Below, in pieces: positions 43,285-50,870 of a stretch of DNA of 64,000 bases. The stretch spans positions 62,001 through 126,000 of the forward strand of contig CAVYBK010000006.1 in the NCBI GenBank assembly GCA_963766725.1. Direction: 5' to 3'. A model generated the notes under the pieces. It was not told the DNA's origin. It searched no databases and was given only the letters and a program-made list of their open reading frames with translations. The position numbers were made by a program, and so were the translations under genes. This DNA is from DATEOR01 sp963766725 (GTDB taxonomy: Bacteria > Actinomycetota > Thermoleophilia > Gaiellales > Gaiellaceae). Numbering within the stretch: the first letter of the stretch is position 1; each line of letters starts with the position of its first letter.

Positions 43285-43536
43285 ATGCCGCTTTTCATGG
43301 ACGTACACAACATGGACGGGGGCGTTTCCTGCGACGCCGTTCGCGACGCTCACGCCAAGGACGTCGCCATTCAGGGCGACCACGACGTCAACTACAAGAG
43401 CTACTGGGTGAGCGAGGCCGAGGGCAAGATCTTCTGCCTCGTCGAGGCGCCCGACGCTGAGACGGCGACGCGCGTCCACCGCGAGGCTCACGGCCTCGAG
43501 GCGGACGAGATCTACGAGGTCATCGAGGGCTCGTAG
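43285..43536 (+). CDS. DUF4242 (SCO4226-type nickel-binding) protein
   Basis: The 83-residue ferredoxin-like protein has MPLFMDVHNMDGGV, YWVSEAEGKIFCLVEAP and VHREAHGLEADEIYEV, all typical of DUF4242. The Streptomyces SCO4226 homolog binds nickel; His, Asp and Cys residues that could do so are present. Its physiological role is unknown. Own promoter and optimal ribosome site suggest good expression. Confidence 0.85.
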   Translation: MPLFMDVHNMDGGVSCDAVRDAHAKDVAIQGDHDVNYKSYWVSEAEGKIFCLVEAPDAETATRVHREAHGLEADEIYEVIEGS

Positions 43537-44216
43537 CGGCCGCCCGCCTCTACGCCGGCTCGTCCGGCTTCTCGTACGCGACCTGGAAAGGCGGCTTCTA
43601 CCCGGCGGATGCGAAGCCGACGGACTTCCTGCGCTTCTACGCGACCAGGCTCAACACGGTCGAGCTCAATTCGACCTTCCGCCGGCTTCCCGCCGAGGAC
43701 CAGTTCGAGCGCTGGGCCGACCAGACCGCGCCCGGCTTCAGGTTCGGGGTCACCCTCGCCCGCCGGGTGACGTCCTTCGGCCGCGTCGAGGGAGTGGACG
43801 CGGCGGCCCAGGCGATCTCGAAGCTCGGCGACCGGCTCGGCCCGGTCCGCATCAAGGTGCTCCAGGCGCGAGACGACGGATTCCTCCGCCTGCTGCTCGA
43901 CTCCCTGGAGCCCACCATGCGCTGGGCGCTCGACTTCCGCCACGAGTCGTGGCTCGACGAGGAGATCCAGGCGCGACTCGACGAGCGCGGCGTCGCGCGG
44001 GTCGATGCGGTGGAATGCGGCGCCGACTTCCGCTACCTGCGGCTCCGCAACCCTCCGTACAGCGACGACGACCTGGCCGCCGAGGCGGCGCGGATCGACC
44101 CCATGATCGCGGCCGGGCTCGACGTCTTCGCCTACTTCCAGCACGAGGACGAGCCCACCGCTCCGCGCTACGCCGAACGCCTGCTCGAGCTCGTCAGCGG
44201 TCCGCCAGGCGGATGA
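43533..44216 (+). CDS. DUF72 family protein
   Basis: A TIM-barrel-like protein of about 227 residues with RLYAGSSGFSYATWKGGFYP, TVELNSTFRRLP, WALDFRHESW and a terminal VFAYFQHEDEPTAPRYA. The function of the family is unknown. Homology begins at once after the DUF4242 stop, yet no ATG, GTG or TTG is in frame there; the nearest candidate is GTA at 43533. The first ordinary in-frame start (43767) would remove a third of the domain. Either a base error hides the start or an unusual codon is used. The 3' end overlaps the facing DUF3052 gene by 23 nt. Confidence 0.78.
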   Translation, partial: VAAARLYAGSSGFSYATWKGGFYPADAKPTDFLRFYATRLNTVELNSTFRRLPAEDQFERWADQTAPGFRFGVTLARRVTSFGRVEGVDAAAQAISKLGDRLGPVRIKVLQARDDGFLRLLLDSLEPTMRWALDFRHESWLDEEIQARLDERGVARVDAVECGADFRYLRLRNPPYSDDDLAAEAARIDPMIAAGLDVFAYFQHEDEPTAPRYAERLLELVSGPPGG

Positions 44217-44580
44217 CGAAGCGGAGCGCCTGCCAGGTGTCGTCGATGGCGCAGCTCTTGTTGTCGACGAGCCCGGCGTCGAGCCCGGTCTTCTGCACCG
44301 AGTCGAAGGTGAGGTCGGTCGAAACGCCGGATGCCTTCTTCGGCCAGGCGACCCAGAGCCCGCCGGCCGGCGCGAGCCGCCGCGCGAGCGGCGTAAAGGC
44401 GCGCGTCAGCTCACCCTGACGCGTCGCGAAGAGCACCGCGACGTCGAACTCGCCGCGGAGCCTCGGCTTCACCCCGAGCTCCTCCGCGAACCCAGGCGGC
44501 GCCTTCTGGAGCGCGACGCGCGATTCCTCCTCGATGCCGAGCTTCTTCGGCAGCGGCGTGGACGAGTAATCCTTGTGCAC
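44194..44580 (-). CDS. DUF3052 family protein
   Basis: The 128-residue protein has KDYSSTPLPKKLGI, APPGFAEELG, FDVAVLFATRQGEL and GGLWVAWPKKASGV followed by GLVDNKSCAIDDTWQALRFV, matching the actinobacterial DUF3052 family. No catalytic function is known. The sequence resembles a degenerate methyltransferase-type Rossmann protein, which is only an impression. Divergent from the small gene at 44636. Confidence 0.83.
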   Translation of the reverse strand: MHKDYSSTPLPKKLGIEEESRVALQKAPPGFAEELGVKPRLRGEFDVAVLFATRQGELTRAFTPLARRLAPAGGLWVAWPKKASGVSTDLTFDSVQKTGLDAGLVDNKSCAIDDTWQALRFVIRLADR

Positions 44581-44635
44581 GCTGCGAATCTAGCGAGCGA
44601 GGGAAGAAAGTTGCCCGCCCGCGCGTCTTGTGGGC

Positions 44636-44818
44636 ATGTACTACAGCCCACACAGCCATCTCGCGATCGCACGCGCCCGGCATGAGGACATGCTCCGCGA
44701 CGCAGACCGCGCCCGGCTCGCCCGTTCGTTCGCCGAGGACAAGCCCGGCCCGCTCTCGCGCCTTTGGACGCACCTCGCCCGCAAGCGCGAGGCCGATCCG
44801 CGGCCCGTAACCGCCTAG
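44636..44818 (+). CDS. 60-residue small protein, function unknown
   Basis: Encodes MYYSPHSHLAIARARHEDML, then a basic helical part RDADRARLARSFAEDK and WTHLARKRE. The Tyr-Tyr-Ser-Pro-His start and Arg-rich helix are common in small actinobacterial proteins near housekeeping genes, but I know no function. ATG at 44636 or the in-frame GTG at 44630 may be the start. Its stop shares CTAG with the ilvA stop. Confidence 0.6.
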   Translation: MYYSPHSHLAIARARHEDMLRDADRARLARSFAEDKPGPLSRLWTHLARKREADPRPVTA

Positions 44819-46008
44819 CGCACCCGCTCGGCCTCGTAGCCCCACTCGGCGAGGAACCCGAGGAGCTCGTCGCAATGCTCCTCGTCTCGCGTCGAGAGCG
44901 TGAGCTCGACGGCGGTCCCGGTCACCGGCAGGTCCATGCCCTCCCGATGGTGGTCGACGGAGACGACGTTGACGCGCCGCTCGGCGATCCGGGCCAGGAG
45001 AGCGGCGAGCGCACCCGGACGGTCCGAGATCCTCGTTCGCAGGACGAGAAAACGGCTCGCGCGCGTCAGCCCGTGCCGCGCGACCTCGACGAGGAGCGAG
45101 GCGTCGATGTTCCCGCCCGAGAGGAGCGCGCAGACGGGGCCGTCGCCCTCGACCTTGCCGGTCAGAAGGGCAGCCACCGAGGCCGCGCCCGCCCCCTCGA
45201 CGACCAGCTTCACACGCTCGAGGAGGAGCACGATCGCGTCGGCGATCTCGGCGTCGGTGACGGTCACGATCGCGTCGAGGCGGTCGGCGAGGATGCGCTT
45301 CGTCAGCTCGCCCGGCTGCTTCACGGCGATCCCGTCCGCGATCGTGATCCCGCCTGGCTCGAGGCCGGCGAACGGGGCGCAGTTCGCGGCCTGCACGCCG
45401 ACGAGATGGATCTCGGGCCGCAGCTCGCGTAGCGCAAGCGCGACGCCGGACGCGAGGCCGCCGCCGCCGATCGGCACGACGAGTGTCTCCACGTCGCCGA
45501 GCTGCTCGGCGAGCTCGAGGCCGAGCGTTCCCTGGCCGGCCACGACCGCCTCGTCCTCGAAGGCATGGACGAAGGTTGCGCCGGCCGCCTCGCGTTCGTG
45601 CGCCGCACCCTGCGCCTCGTCGAAGCCTTCCCCGGAGAGAAGCACTTCGGCGCCGTAGCTCCGCGTGGCGTCGACCTTGGCCATCGGCGCGTCGAGCGGC
45701 ATGAACACCGTCGCCGCCACGCCCGCCTCCCGAGCGGCGAGCGCCACCGCCTGGCCGTGGTTCCCGGCGCTCGCGGTCACGACGCCCGCGGCGCGCTCCT
45801 CGTCCGTCATCGTCGCGAGCTTGTTGACCGCGCCGCGGATCTTGAACGAGCCCGTTCGCTGCAGGTTCTCCGCCTTGAGAAAGACCTGGCGGCCGCTGCG
45901 GCGGCCGAGCGTCTCGGAGGAGTAGACCGGTGTCTCGCGCGCGAGGCCGTGCACGCGCTCGCGGGCGGCCTGGATCTCAGCGAGTGTCGGGCCTGCCGCC
46001 GTCTTCAT
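44815..46008 (-). CDS. ilvA: Threonine ammonia-lyase (threonine deaminase) with ACT domain
   Basis: The 397-residue PLP enzyme converts threonine to 2-oxobutyrate and ammonia. Lys56 in GSFKIRGA is the Schiff-base residue; SAGNHGQ, the Gly-rich GGGGL phosphate loop and LLSGGNID are intact. Residues 320-397 (FLVLRTRISDRPGALA) form one ACT-like domain, as in the short allosteric forms. It may be biosynthetic or catabolic; the oxobutyrate would feed propionyl-CoA metabolism. Start overlaps the end of meaB by 32 nt. Confidence 0.9.
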   Translation of the reverse strand: MKTAAGPTLAEIQAARERVHGLARETPVYSSETLGRRSGRQVFLKAENLQRTGSFKIRGAVNKLATMTDEERAAGVVTASAGNHGQAVALAAREAGVAATVFMPLDAPMAKVDATRSYGAEVLLSGEGFDEAQGAAHEREAAGATFVHAFEDEAVVAGQGTLGLELAEQLGDVETLVVPIGGGGLASGVALALRELRPEIHLVGVQAANCAPFAGLEPGGITIADGIAVKQPGELTKRILADRLDAIVTVTDAEIADAIVLLLERVKLVVEGAGAASVAALLTGKVEGDGPVCALLSGGNIDASLLVEVARHGLTRASRFLVLRTRISDRPGALAALLARIAERRVNVVSVDHHREGMDLPVTGTAVELTLSTRDEEHCDELLGFLAEWGYEAERVR

Positions 46009-46966
46009 GAACCTTGAACACCTTCTCCATGATTTCGCGTACCGCCGTCAAGGGATCGAGCTCCCGCCGCTGGACCGCCTCGAGCAGGCGCCGTAGCTCC
46101 GGATCATCTCCTACCGCGCCCTCGAGGTGCGCCTTGGCCCGCGCGCTCGCGACCGCGAAGACCTCGCCGGCGAGATTCTTGGCGCGCCGATCCGCGAGCA
46201 GGCCCGCGGACTCGAGGTGGCGCCGGTGCGCGGAGATCTCCGTCCAGAGCTCGTCGATACCCTCACCGCGAACGGCCTCGGTGAGGACGATCGGCGGCTG
46301 CCACTCGCGTCCGGTGTCGAGCGCCAGGATCGACCGGACCTCGTTCACCATCGTCTTCGCGGCCGGATGGTCGCGCTTGTTGACCGCGATCACGTCCGGG
46401 ATCTCCATGATCCCCGCCTTGAGCGCCTGGATCGAGTCCCCGGAGCCCGGCATCAGCACAAGGAGGACGGTGTCGGCGATCGAGATGATCTCGACCTCGC
46501 TCTGCCCCGCCCCAACCGTCTCGAGGAAGACGAGGTCCTTGCCTGAGGCATCGAGGACGAGCGCGGCCTGCAGGGTCGCCTCGGCGAGCCCGCCGAGGTG
46601 CCCGCGCGTTCCCATCGAGCGGATGAAGACCTCGGGGTCGAGGAAGTGGTCGGCGAGCCTGATGCGATCACCCAGGAGCGCGCCTTTGGTGAAGGGGCTC
46701 GAGGGGTCCACGGAGATGACGCCGACCGACGCGTCCTCGGCGCGCACGTGGCGAACGAGCGCACTGATGAGGCTCGACTTCCCCACTCCGGGCGGCCCGG
46801 TGACGCCGATCCCGTACGAATTGCCGGTGCTCGGATAGAGCTCGCGGATGAGCTCGTAGGCGAGCGGATCAGAGCCCTCGACCAGCGTGATGGCGCGGGC
46901 GAGAGCGCGGCGCTCGCCGGCGCGGACGCCCTCGACGAGCGCTTCGAGAGTCCAGCCGCGGGTCAA
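45977..46966 (-). CDS. meaB: MeaB/ArgK-type GTPase chaperone of B12 mutases
   Basis: The 329-residue G3E GTPase loads and protects adenosylcobalamin in methylmalonyl- or isobutyryl-CoA mutase. P-loop GVTGPPGVGKSSL, VDPSSPFTKGALLGDRIRL, FIRSMGTRGHLGGLAEAT, ETVGAGQSEVE and NKRDHPAAK are all diagnostic. The TTG start at 46966 overlaps the MFS stop (TTGA) and fits the usual family N-terminus (TLEALVEGVRAGERRALARAI). The gene is 40 kb from the mutase in this window. Confidence 0.93.
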   Translation of the reverse strand: MTRGWTLEALVEGVRAGERRALARAITLVEGSDPLAYELIRELYPSTGNSYGIGVTGPPGVGKSSLISALVRHVRAEDASVGVISVDPSSPFTKGALLGDRIRLADHFLDPEVFIRSMGTRGHLGGLAEATLQAALVLDASGKDLVFLETVGAGQSEVEIISIADTVLLVLMPGSGDSIQALKAGIMEIPDVIAVNKRDHPAAKTMVNEVRSILALDTGREWQPPIVLTEAVRGEGIDELWTEISAHRRHLESAGLLADRRAKNLAGEVFAVASARAKAHLEGAVGDDPELRRLLEAVQRRELDPLTAVREIMEKVFKVHEDGGRPDTR

Positions 46967-48225
46967 TCCCGGGCGGGCTCCGGCCCGGACGCGTGCCGCA
47001 CCGAGACGCGTCCTCCGTCGGCGTCCACCCGGCGGGCGAGCAGGAAGCCGACGACCGCCGCGATAGCAAGCAGCCCGGCGGCGACGGCCCACACGGTCCG
47101 CGCCCCCGCTGCGTTCGTAAGCGGGCCGGCAACGATCATGCCCAGGCCGAGGAACGCGTAGCCGAGGCTCATGACGACGGCGAACGCTCTTCCGCGCAGA
47201 CGGTCGGGCGCTCCGCGCTGGACGAGCACGGCATTCGTGATCACGGCGACGCCGTTCCCCGCGCCGGCGGCCACGACGACTACCGCGGCAACCCAGACGT
47301 TCGGAGCCACGGCAGCCGCGCCGAAGCCGAGTGCCATGAGACCGATGGAGACGCCGTATGGCAGGGCCATCCCGCGCTGCTCGATCCAGCTCCCGCCGAA
47401 GAAACTGCCGAGCATGAGCCCGACGGCGCCGGCTGCGACGAGCAGTCCGTAGCCGAAGTCGCCGGCGTCGAAGACATTCTTCGCAAGCACGATCTCCGCG
47501 ACGTTCACGCCCGCGGTCGCAAAGACGGCGATGCTCCACGCGACGATGATCGTCAGGAGCGACTTCGAGCGGAGGGCGAAGGAAAACCCGTCGGCAAGGT
47601 CGCGCCAGTGGCCGCGGCTCGGCGCGCGCTCGGCCTCCTCGAGGCTCTCCCTGATCCGCACGATGAGAAGCGCGGAGACGAGGAAGCTGAAGGCGTTCAC
47701 GACGTAGGCGGCGTCCGGGCTCGTCGCCGCGACCAGCGCCCCGCCGACGAGGGCTCCGATCGCCCAGGTGAAGTTGTCGGCGGCCTGGAGGAGGCCGTTG
47801 GCCTGCGGGAGGTCCTCGTCCGAGACGAGGTTCGGCAGCCCCGCATACACGGCCGGGCGGAAGAGGCTCGTCGCCATTCCGGCGGCGAAGGCGAGCGCGA
47901 CGATCTGGGCCGGGCTCGTCGCGAACGGAAGGACGAAGAACACCGCCGCACGTGCGAGGTCCGCGATCACGAGGATCCACCGGCGCGAAGCGATGTCGAG
48001 GAGCCGGCCGGCGAGGAAGCCGACGATGACGCTCGGGAGAAACTCGACGACGAGCAGCGCGCTGACCCAGGACGCGTTCTCCGTACGATCGAAGACGTCC
48101 ACGACGAGCGCGACGAACGCGAGCCACGTGCCGATGCTGGACGCGAGCGTCGCAAAGAAGAGAAGGCGGAATCCTCCAGCCTCCCGCACGAGCCCGAAAC
48201 GAGCCCGGCTGCGGCCCCCTGTCAC
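46963..48225 (-). CDS. MFS transporter (MFS_3/enterobactin-exporter-like)
   Basis: The 420-residue protein has about 12 helices. FRLLFFATLASSIGTWLAFVAL, LLVVEFLPSVIVGFLAGRLLD and FRPAVYAGLPNLVSDEDLPQANGL match the drug-efflux-like MFS_3 group. Substrate unknown. It is the first gene of a likely operon MFS-meaB-ilvA joined by overlaps. Confidence 0.85.
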   Translation of the reverse strand: MTGGRSRARFGLVREAGGFRLLFFATLASSIGTWLAFVALVVDVFDRTENASWVSALLVVEFLPSVIVGFLAGRLLDIASRRWILVIADLARAAVFFVLPFATSPAQIVALAFAAGMATSLFRPAVYAGLPNLVSDEDLPQANGLLQAADNFTWAIGALVGGALVAATSPDAAYVVNAFSFLVSALLIVRIRESLEEAERAPSRGHWRDLADGFSFALRSKSLLTIIVAWSIAVFATAGVNVAEIVLAKNVFDAGDFGYGLLVAAGAVGLMLGSFFGGSWIEQRGMALPYGVSIGLMALGFGAAAVAPNVWVAAVVVVAAGAGNGVAVITNAVLVQRGAPDRLRGRAFAVVMSLGYAFLGLGMIVAGPLTNAAGARTVWAVAAGLLAIAAVVGFLLARRVDADGGRVSVRHASGPEPARD

Positions 48226-48264
48226 GGTCCGAACCGTAACAGCGCCGCGAGAGAGCGGCAGGTC

Positions 48265-49383
48265 CTAGAAGGAGGTATGCGCGCCCTGGAGCACGCGCTC
48301 CAGCGCGGCCGCGAAGAACTCGTTCTCCTCGCGGGTCCCTACCGTGACGCGGATCGCATCGTCCGCGCCGAAAGGCCCGAGGGGGCGCACGATCGCACCC
48401 TCGCGAAGGAGCCGGTCGAACACCGCGCGGGAATCCTCACCCGTCTCCACGTAGACGAAGTTGGCGACCGGAGGCGAGGCCACGGTGAGGCCGAGGCCCG
48501 TGCAGGCCTCCTCCAGCCGGCTGCGCTCCTCCGCAGTCTCCCGCCGCCTGCGCGCGATCTCCGCCGCGTTTCCGAGGCTCGCGCGCGCCGCGTCCTGGGC
48601 GGTCTGGTTGATGTCGAACGCGTTTCGCACCTTGCCGATCGCCTCGACGACCTCGGCCGGGCCGACCCCGTAGCCGACGCGAAGCCCGGCGAGCCCGTAG
48701 ATCTTCGAAAAGGTGCGCAGGACGAGGGCGCGCCGGCCGGTCTTGACCGACTCCTCGATCCCGTCGGGGTAGTCCTCCGACTCGACGTACTCGAAGTACG
48801 CCTCGTCGAGGACGGTGAGCACGTGCTCCGGGACGCGCGCGAAGTAAGACTCGATCTCGCTCCGGCCGATCATCGTGCCGGTCGGGTTGTTCGGATTGCA
48901 GAGGTAGACGATCTTCGTGCGCGGGCCGATCTCGCCGAGGATCGCGTCGACGTCGTAGCAGTGGTCCGTGAGCGGGACCCGCTTCGCGCCCGCGCCGAGC
49001 TTGAGGGCGTCGAGGACGTAGCTCGGGAAGGAGGGCCAGCCGCAGACGATCTCATCGCCTGGGTCGAGCACGGCGATCGAGAGGTACATGATCACCGAGT
49101 CGGCGCCCGCCGCGATCGTGACGTTCTCCAGGCCGACTCCGTGGCGCTCGGCGAGCGCAGTGCGGAGAAGGTAGGCGCCTCCATCCGGGTAGCGGTTCAG
49201 CCCCGGCGCACCACGCTCGATCGCCTCGAGCGCTTCCGGGAATGGGCCGTACTGGCCCTCGTTGGAGGCGAGCTTGACCACGCGCTCGAGGCCGAGCTCG
49301 CGCTGAACTTCCTCCACCGGCTTGCCCGGTTCATACGGGACGAGGCTCTGAACGGCGGGTCGAACGAGAGGAGTGTCGGCCAT
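48265..49383 (-). CDS. hisC: Histidinol-phosphate aminotransferase-like enzyme
   Basis: The 372-residue class I/II aminotransferase has KLASNEGQYGPFPEALEAI, NRYPDGGAYLLRTALA, YLCNPNNPTGT, VLDEAYFEYV and TFSKIYGLAGLRVGYG with PLP-binding Lys227. The motifs fit HisC; substrate-related family members (aromatic aminotransferases) cannot be excluded, since no other his gene is nearby. ATG is preceded by AGGGGA. Only 20 nt separate it from the divergent Lon-domain gene. Confidence 0.85.
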   Translation of the reverse strand: MADTPLVRPAVQSLVPYEPGKPVEEVQRELGLERVVKLASNEGQYGPFPEALEAIERGAPGLNRYPDGGAYLLRTALAERHGVGLENVTIAAGADSVIMYLSIAVLDPGDEIVCGWPSFPSYVLDALKLGAGAKRVPLTDHCYDVDAILGEIGPRTKIVYLCNPNNPTGTMIGRSEIESYFARVPEHVLTVLDEAYFEYVESEDYPDGIEESVKTGRRALVLRTFSKIYGLAGLRVGYGVGPAEVVEAIGKVRNAFDINQTAQDAARASLGNAAEIARRRRETAEERSRLEEACTGLGLTVASPPVANFVYVETGEDSRAVFDRLLREGAIVRPLGPFGADDAIRVTVGTREENEFFAAALERVLQGAHTSF

Positions 49384-49403
49384 TCCCCTAATCTTTTCAT
49401 GCC

Positions 49404-50012
49404 GTGGAGATCGGCCTCTTCCCTCTCAACCTCGTGCTCCTCCCAGGCGAGCAGGCGCCGCTGCACATCTTCGAGCCCCGCTACCGCGAGCTCATCGGCG
49501 AGTGCCTCGAGCAGGGTGGCGAGTTCGGGCTCGTGCTCACGGACGACGACGGCATGCGTGAGATCGGCTGCCGCGCCGGCGTGATCGAGGTGCTGGAGCA
49601 GTTCGACGACGGGCGGCTGAACGTCGTGGTCGAGGGCCGCGAACGGATTCGGATCGCCGAGCTCACGGATGGCCGCACCTACATGACGGCCGAGGTCGAG
49701 GACATAGACGACGAGGACGAGGCGCCGACCGAGGACGAGATCGAGGAATGCCTCGCGGCTTACCAGCGCGTCGTCAGCGCCGCCGAGGCCGATCTCGAGG
49801 AGCTCGACTTCGACGCGGACTCGATCGCGTATCAGATCGCCGCCCGCGTGGACTTCGGCACCGAGGTCAAGCAGGGCCTCCTGGAGCTCCGCTCGGAGCG
49901 CGAGCGCGTGCTGCGTCTCGCCCCGATGCTCGACCAGGCCGCCGAGGCGGTGCAGCGCGACCGCGAGATCCGCGAGCGAGCCTCCGGCAACGGCCGCGTC
50001 GAACCCGTCTAG
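49404..50012 (+). CDS. Lon substrate-binding (LON) domain protein
   Basis: The 202-residue protein has only the N-terminal LON domain: IGLFPLNLVLLPGEQAPLHIFEPRYREL, GEFGLVLTDDDG, and VVVEGRERIRI, followed by an acidic and helical tail. Neither the AAA+ nor the protease part of Lon is present. Such proteins are widespread with unknown function. GTG start; TAATCT (49389-49394) ends 9 nt upstream, suggesting a leaderless transcript. Its stop shares CTAG with the facing gene. Confidence 0.85.
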   Translation: MEIGLFPLNLVLLPGEQAPLHIFEPRYRELIGECLEQGGEFGLVLTDDDGMREIGCRAGVIEVLEQFDDGRLNVVVEGRERIRIAELTDGRTYMTAEVEDIDDEDEAPTEDEIEECLAAYQRVVSAAEADLEELDFDADSIAYQIAARVDFGTEVKQGLLELRSERERVLRLAPMLDQAAEAVQRDREIRERASGNGRVEPV

Positions 50013-50371
50013 AGCTTCTTGACGGCGTGGACGGGCCGCCCGGCGGCCTCCCACGCGTAGTACGAGGCGCTCGGGCCGAACTCCGTCTCGTAGACGACGA
50101 CGCGCGGGTTCCGCCCCACCTCCTTGGCGCGCTGGGCATGCCTGAGCAGGTTCGGGTCGTCGCGGCGCTCCCAGACGAGGATGAGGTGCGCCGCCGTCAT
50201 GAAGTGCGCGACGAACGGACAGCCCTCCGCGGGGCAGGGGAAGGGGTCGGTGGCGACGCAAAACCAGCCGGCGTGGTCGCCGCTCGTGTCGTCGGTCCAG
50301 AGCTCTTCCTCGGCCTCGAGGCGGACGTCCTCTTCGAGAACGGTGCCGCGCTCGAGCTCGTAGCCGGTCAC
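50009..50371 (-). CDS. Conserved hypothetical protein with possible zinc motif
   Basis: The 120-residue protein contains CPAEGCPFVAHFMTAAH (Cys-x4-Cys-x4-His-x5-His, about residues 46-62), which resembles a zinc-finger ligand set, and a conserved-looking C-terminus VVVYETEFGPSASYYAW. The N-terminus is acidic. I do not recognise a family. It overlaps the GNAT gene upstream by 4 nt and is probably coexpressed with it. Confidence 0.6.
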   Translation of the reverse strand: MTGYELERGTVLEEDVRLEAEEELWTDDTSGDHAGWFCVATDPFPCPAEGCPFVAHFMTAAHLILVWERRDDPNLLRHAQRAKEVGRNPRVVVYETEFGPSASYYAWEAAGRPVHAVKKL

Positions 50372-50870
50372 AGGTCCTTCTCCATGAGGATCGCGTCCAC
50401 ATAGCCGTCTCGCCGTCGGAAATGGCCCCGGCGGGTGCCGACCCGCCGGTACCCGATCCGGTCGTACAGGGCGAGCGCGGCCTCGTTGTGGGGAAAGACG
50501 TGAAGCTCGATCTTGCGGACGCCGACCGCGCGCGCCCAGTTCTCGGCGCTCTCCATCAGGGCATTTCCGATGCCCCGCCGGCGGTAGCCGTCCGCGACCA
50601 TGAGCCCGACGTCGGCGACGTGCTCGCTGGCCGGATGGCTTTCCCGGCTGATGGAGAGGCGGCCGACGATCTTGCCGTCGAGCTCGGCGACGAGCACGGC
50701 GGCGTACCTGTGCCTTCGGATCGCCTTGAGGTAGCGCCGTTCCTCGGCGACGCTGCGCCAGCCCTCCGTCGGCGATCAGCCAGCCGCCCTCCTCCGACCC
50801 GACGGCCTCGCGCCAGGCGCACGAGCGCGCCGGCGTCGCCCGGCTCCGCGCTGCGGACGGCCGCTGTCAC
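50368..50870 (-). CDS. GNAT-family N-acetyltransferase (two one-base frameshifts)
   Basis: The C-terminal half is in a clean frame (LVAELDGKIVGRLSIS, DVGLMVADGYRRRGIGNALM with the acetyl-CoA loop, NEAALALYDRIGYR). The N-terminus lies in two other frames: TAAVRSAEPGDAGALVRLA from GTG 50870, then EAVGSEEGGWLIADGG, then WRSVAEERRYLKAI. Removing single bases near 50811 and 50760 joins all three. The GTG overlaps the gamma-glutamyltransferase stop (GTGA). Acceptor unknown; RimI- or RimJ-like protein acetylation is one possibility. Confidence 0.78.

Noticed and set aside
46993..49584. 863-codon plus-strand frame antisense to the MFS and hisC genes
   Set aside because: Composition is Arg/Glu/Asp/His-rich with no domain motifs, and both opposite-strand genes have complete family signatures.
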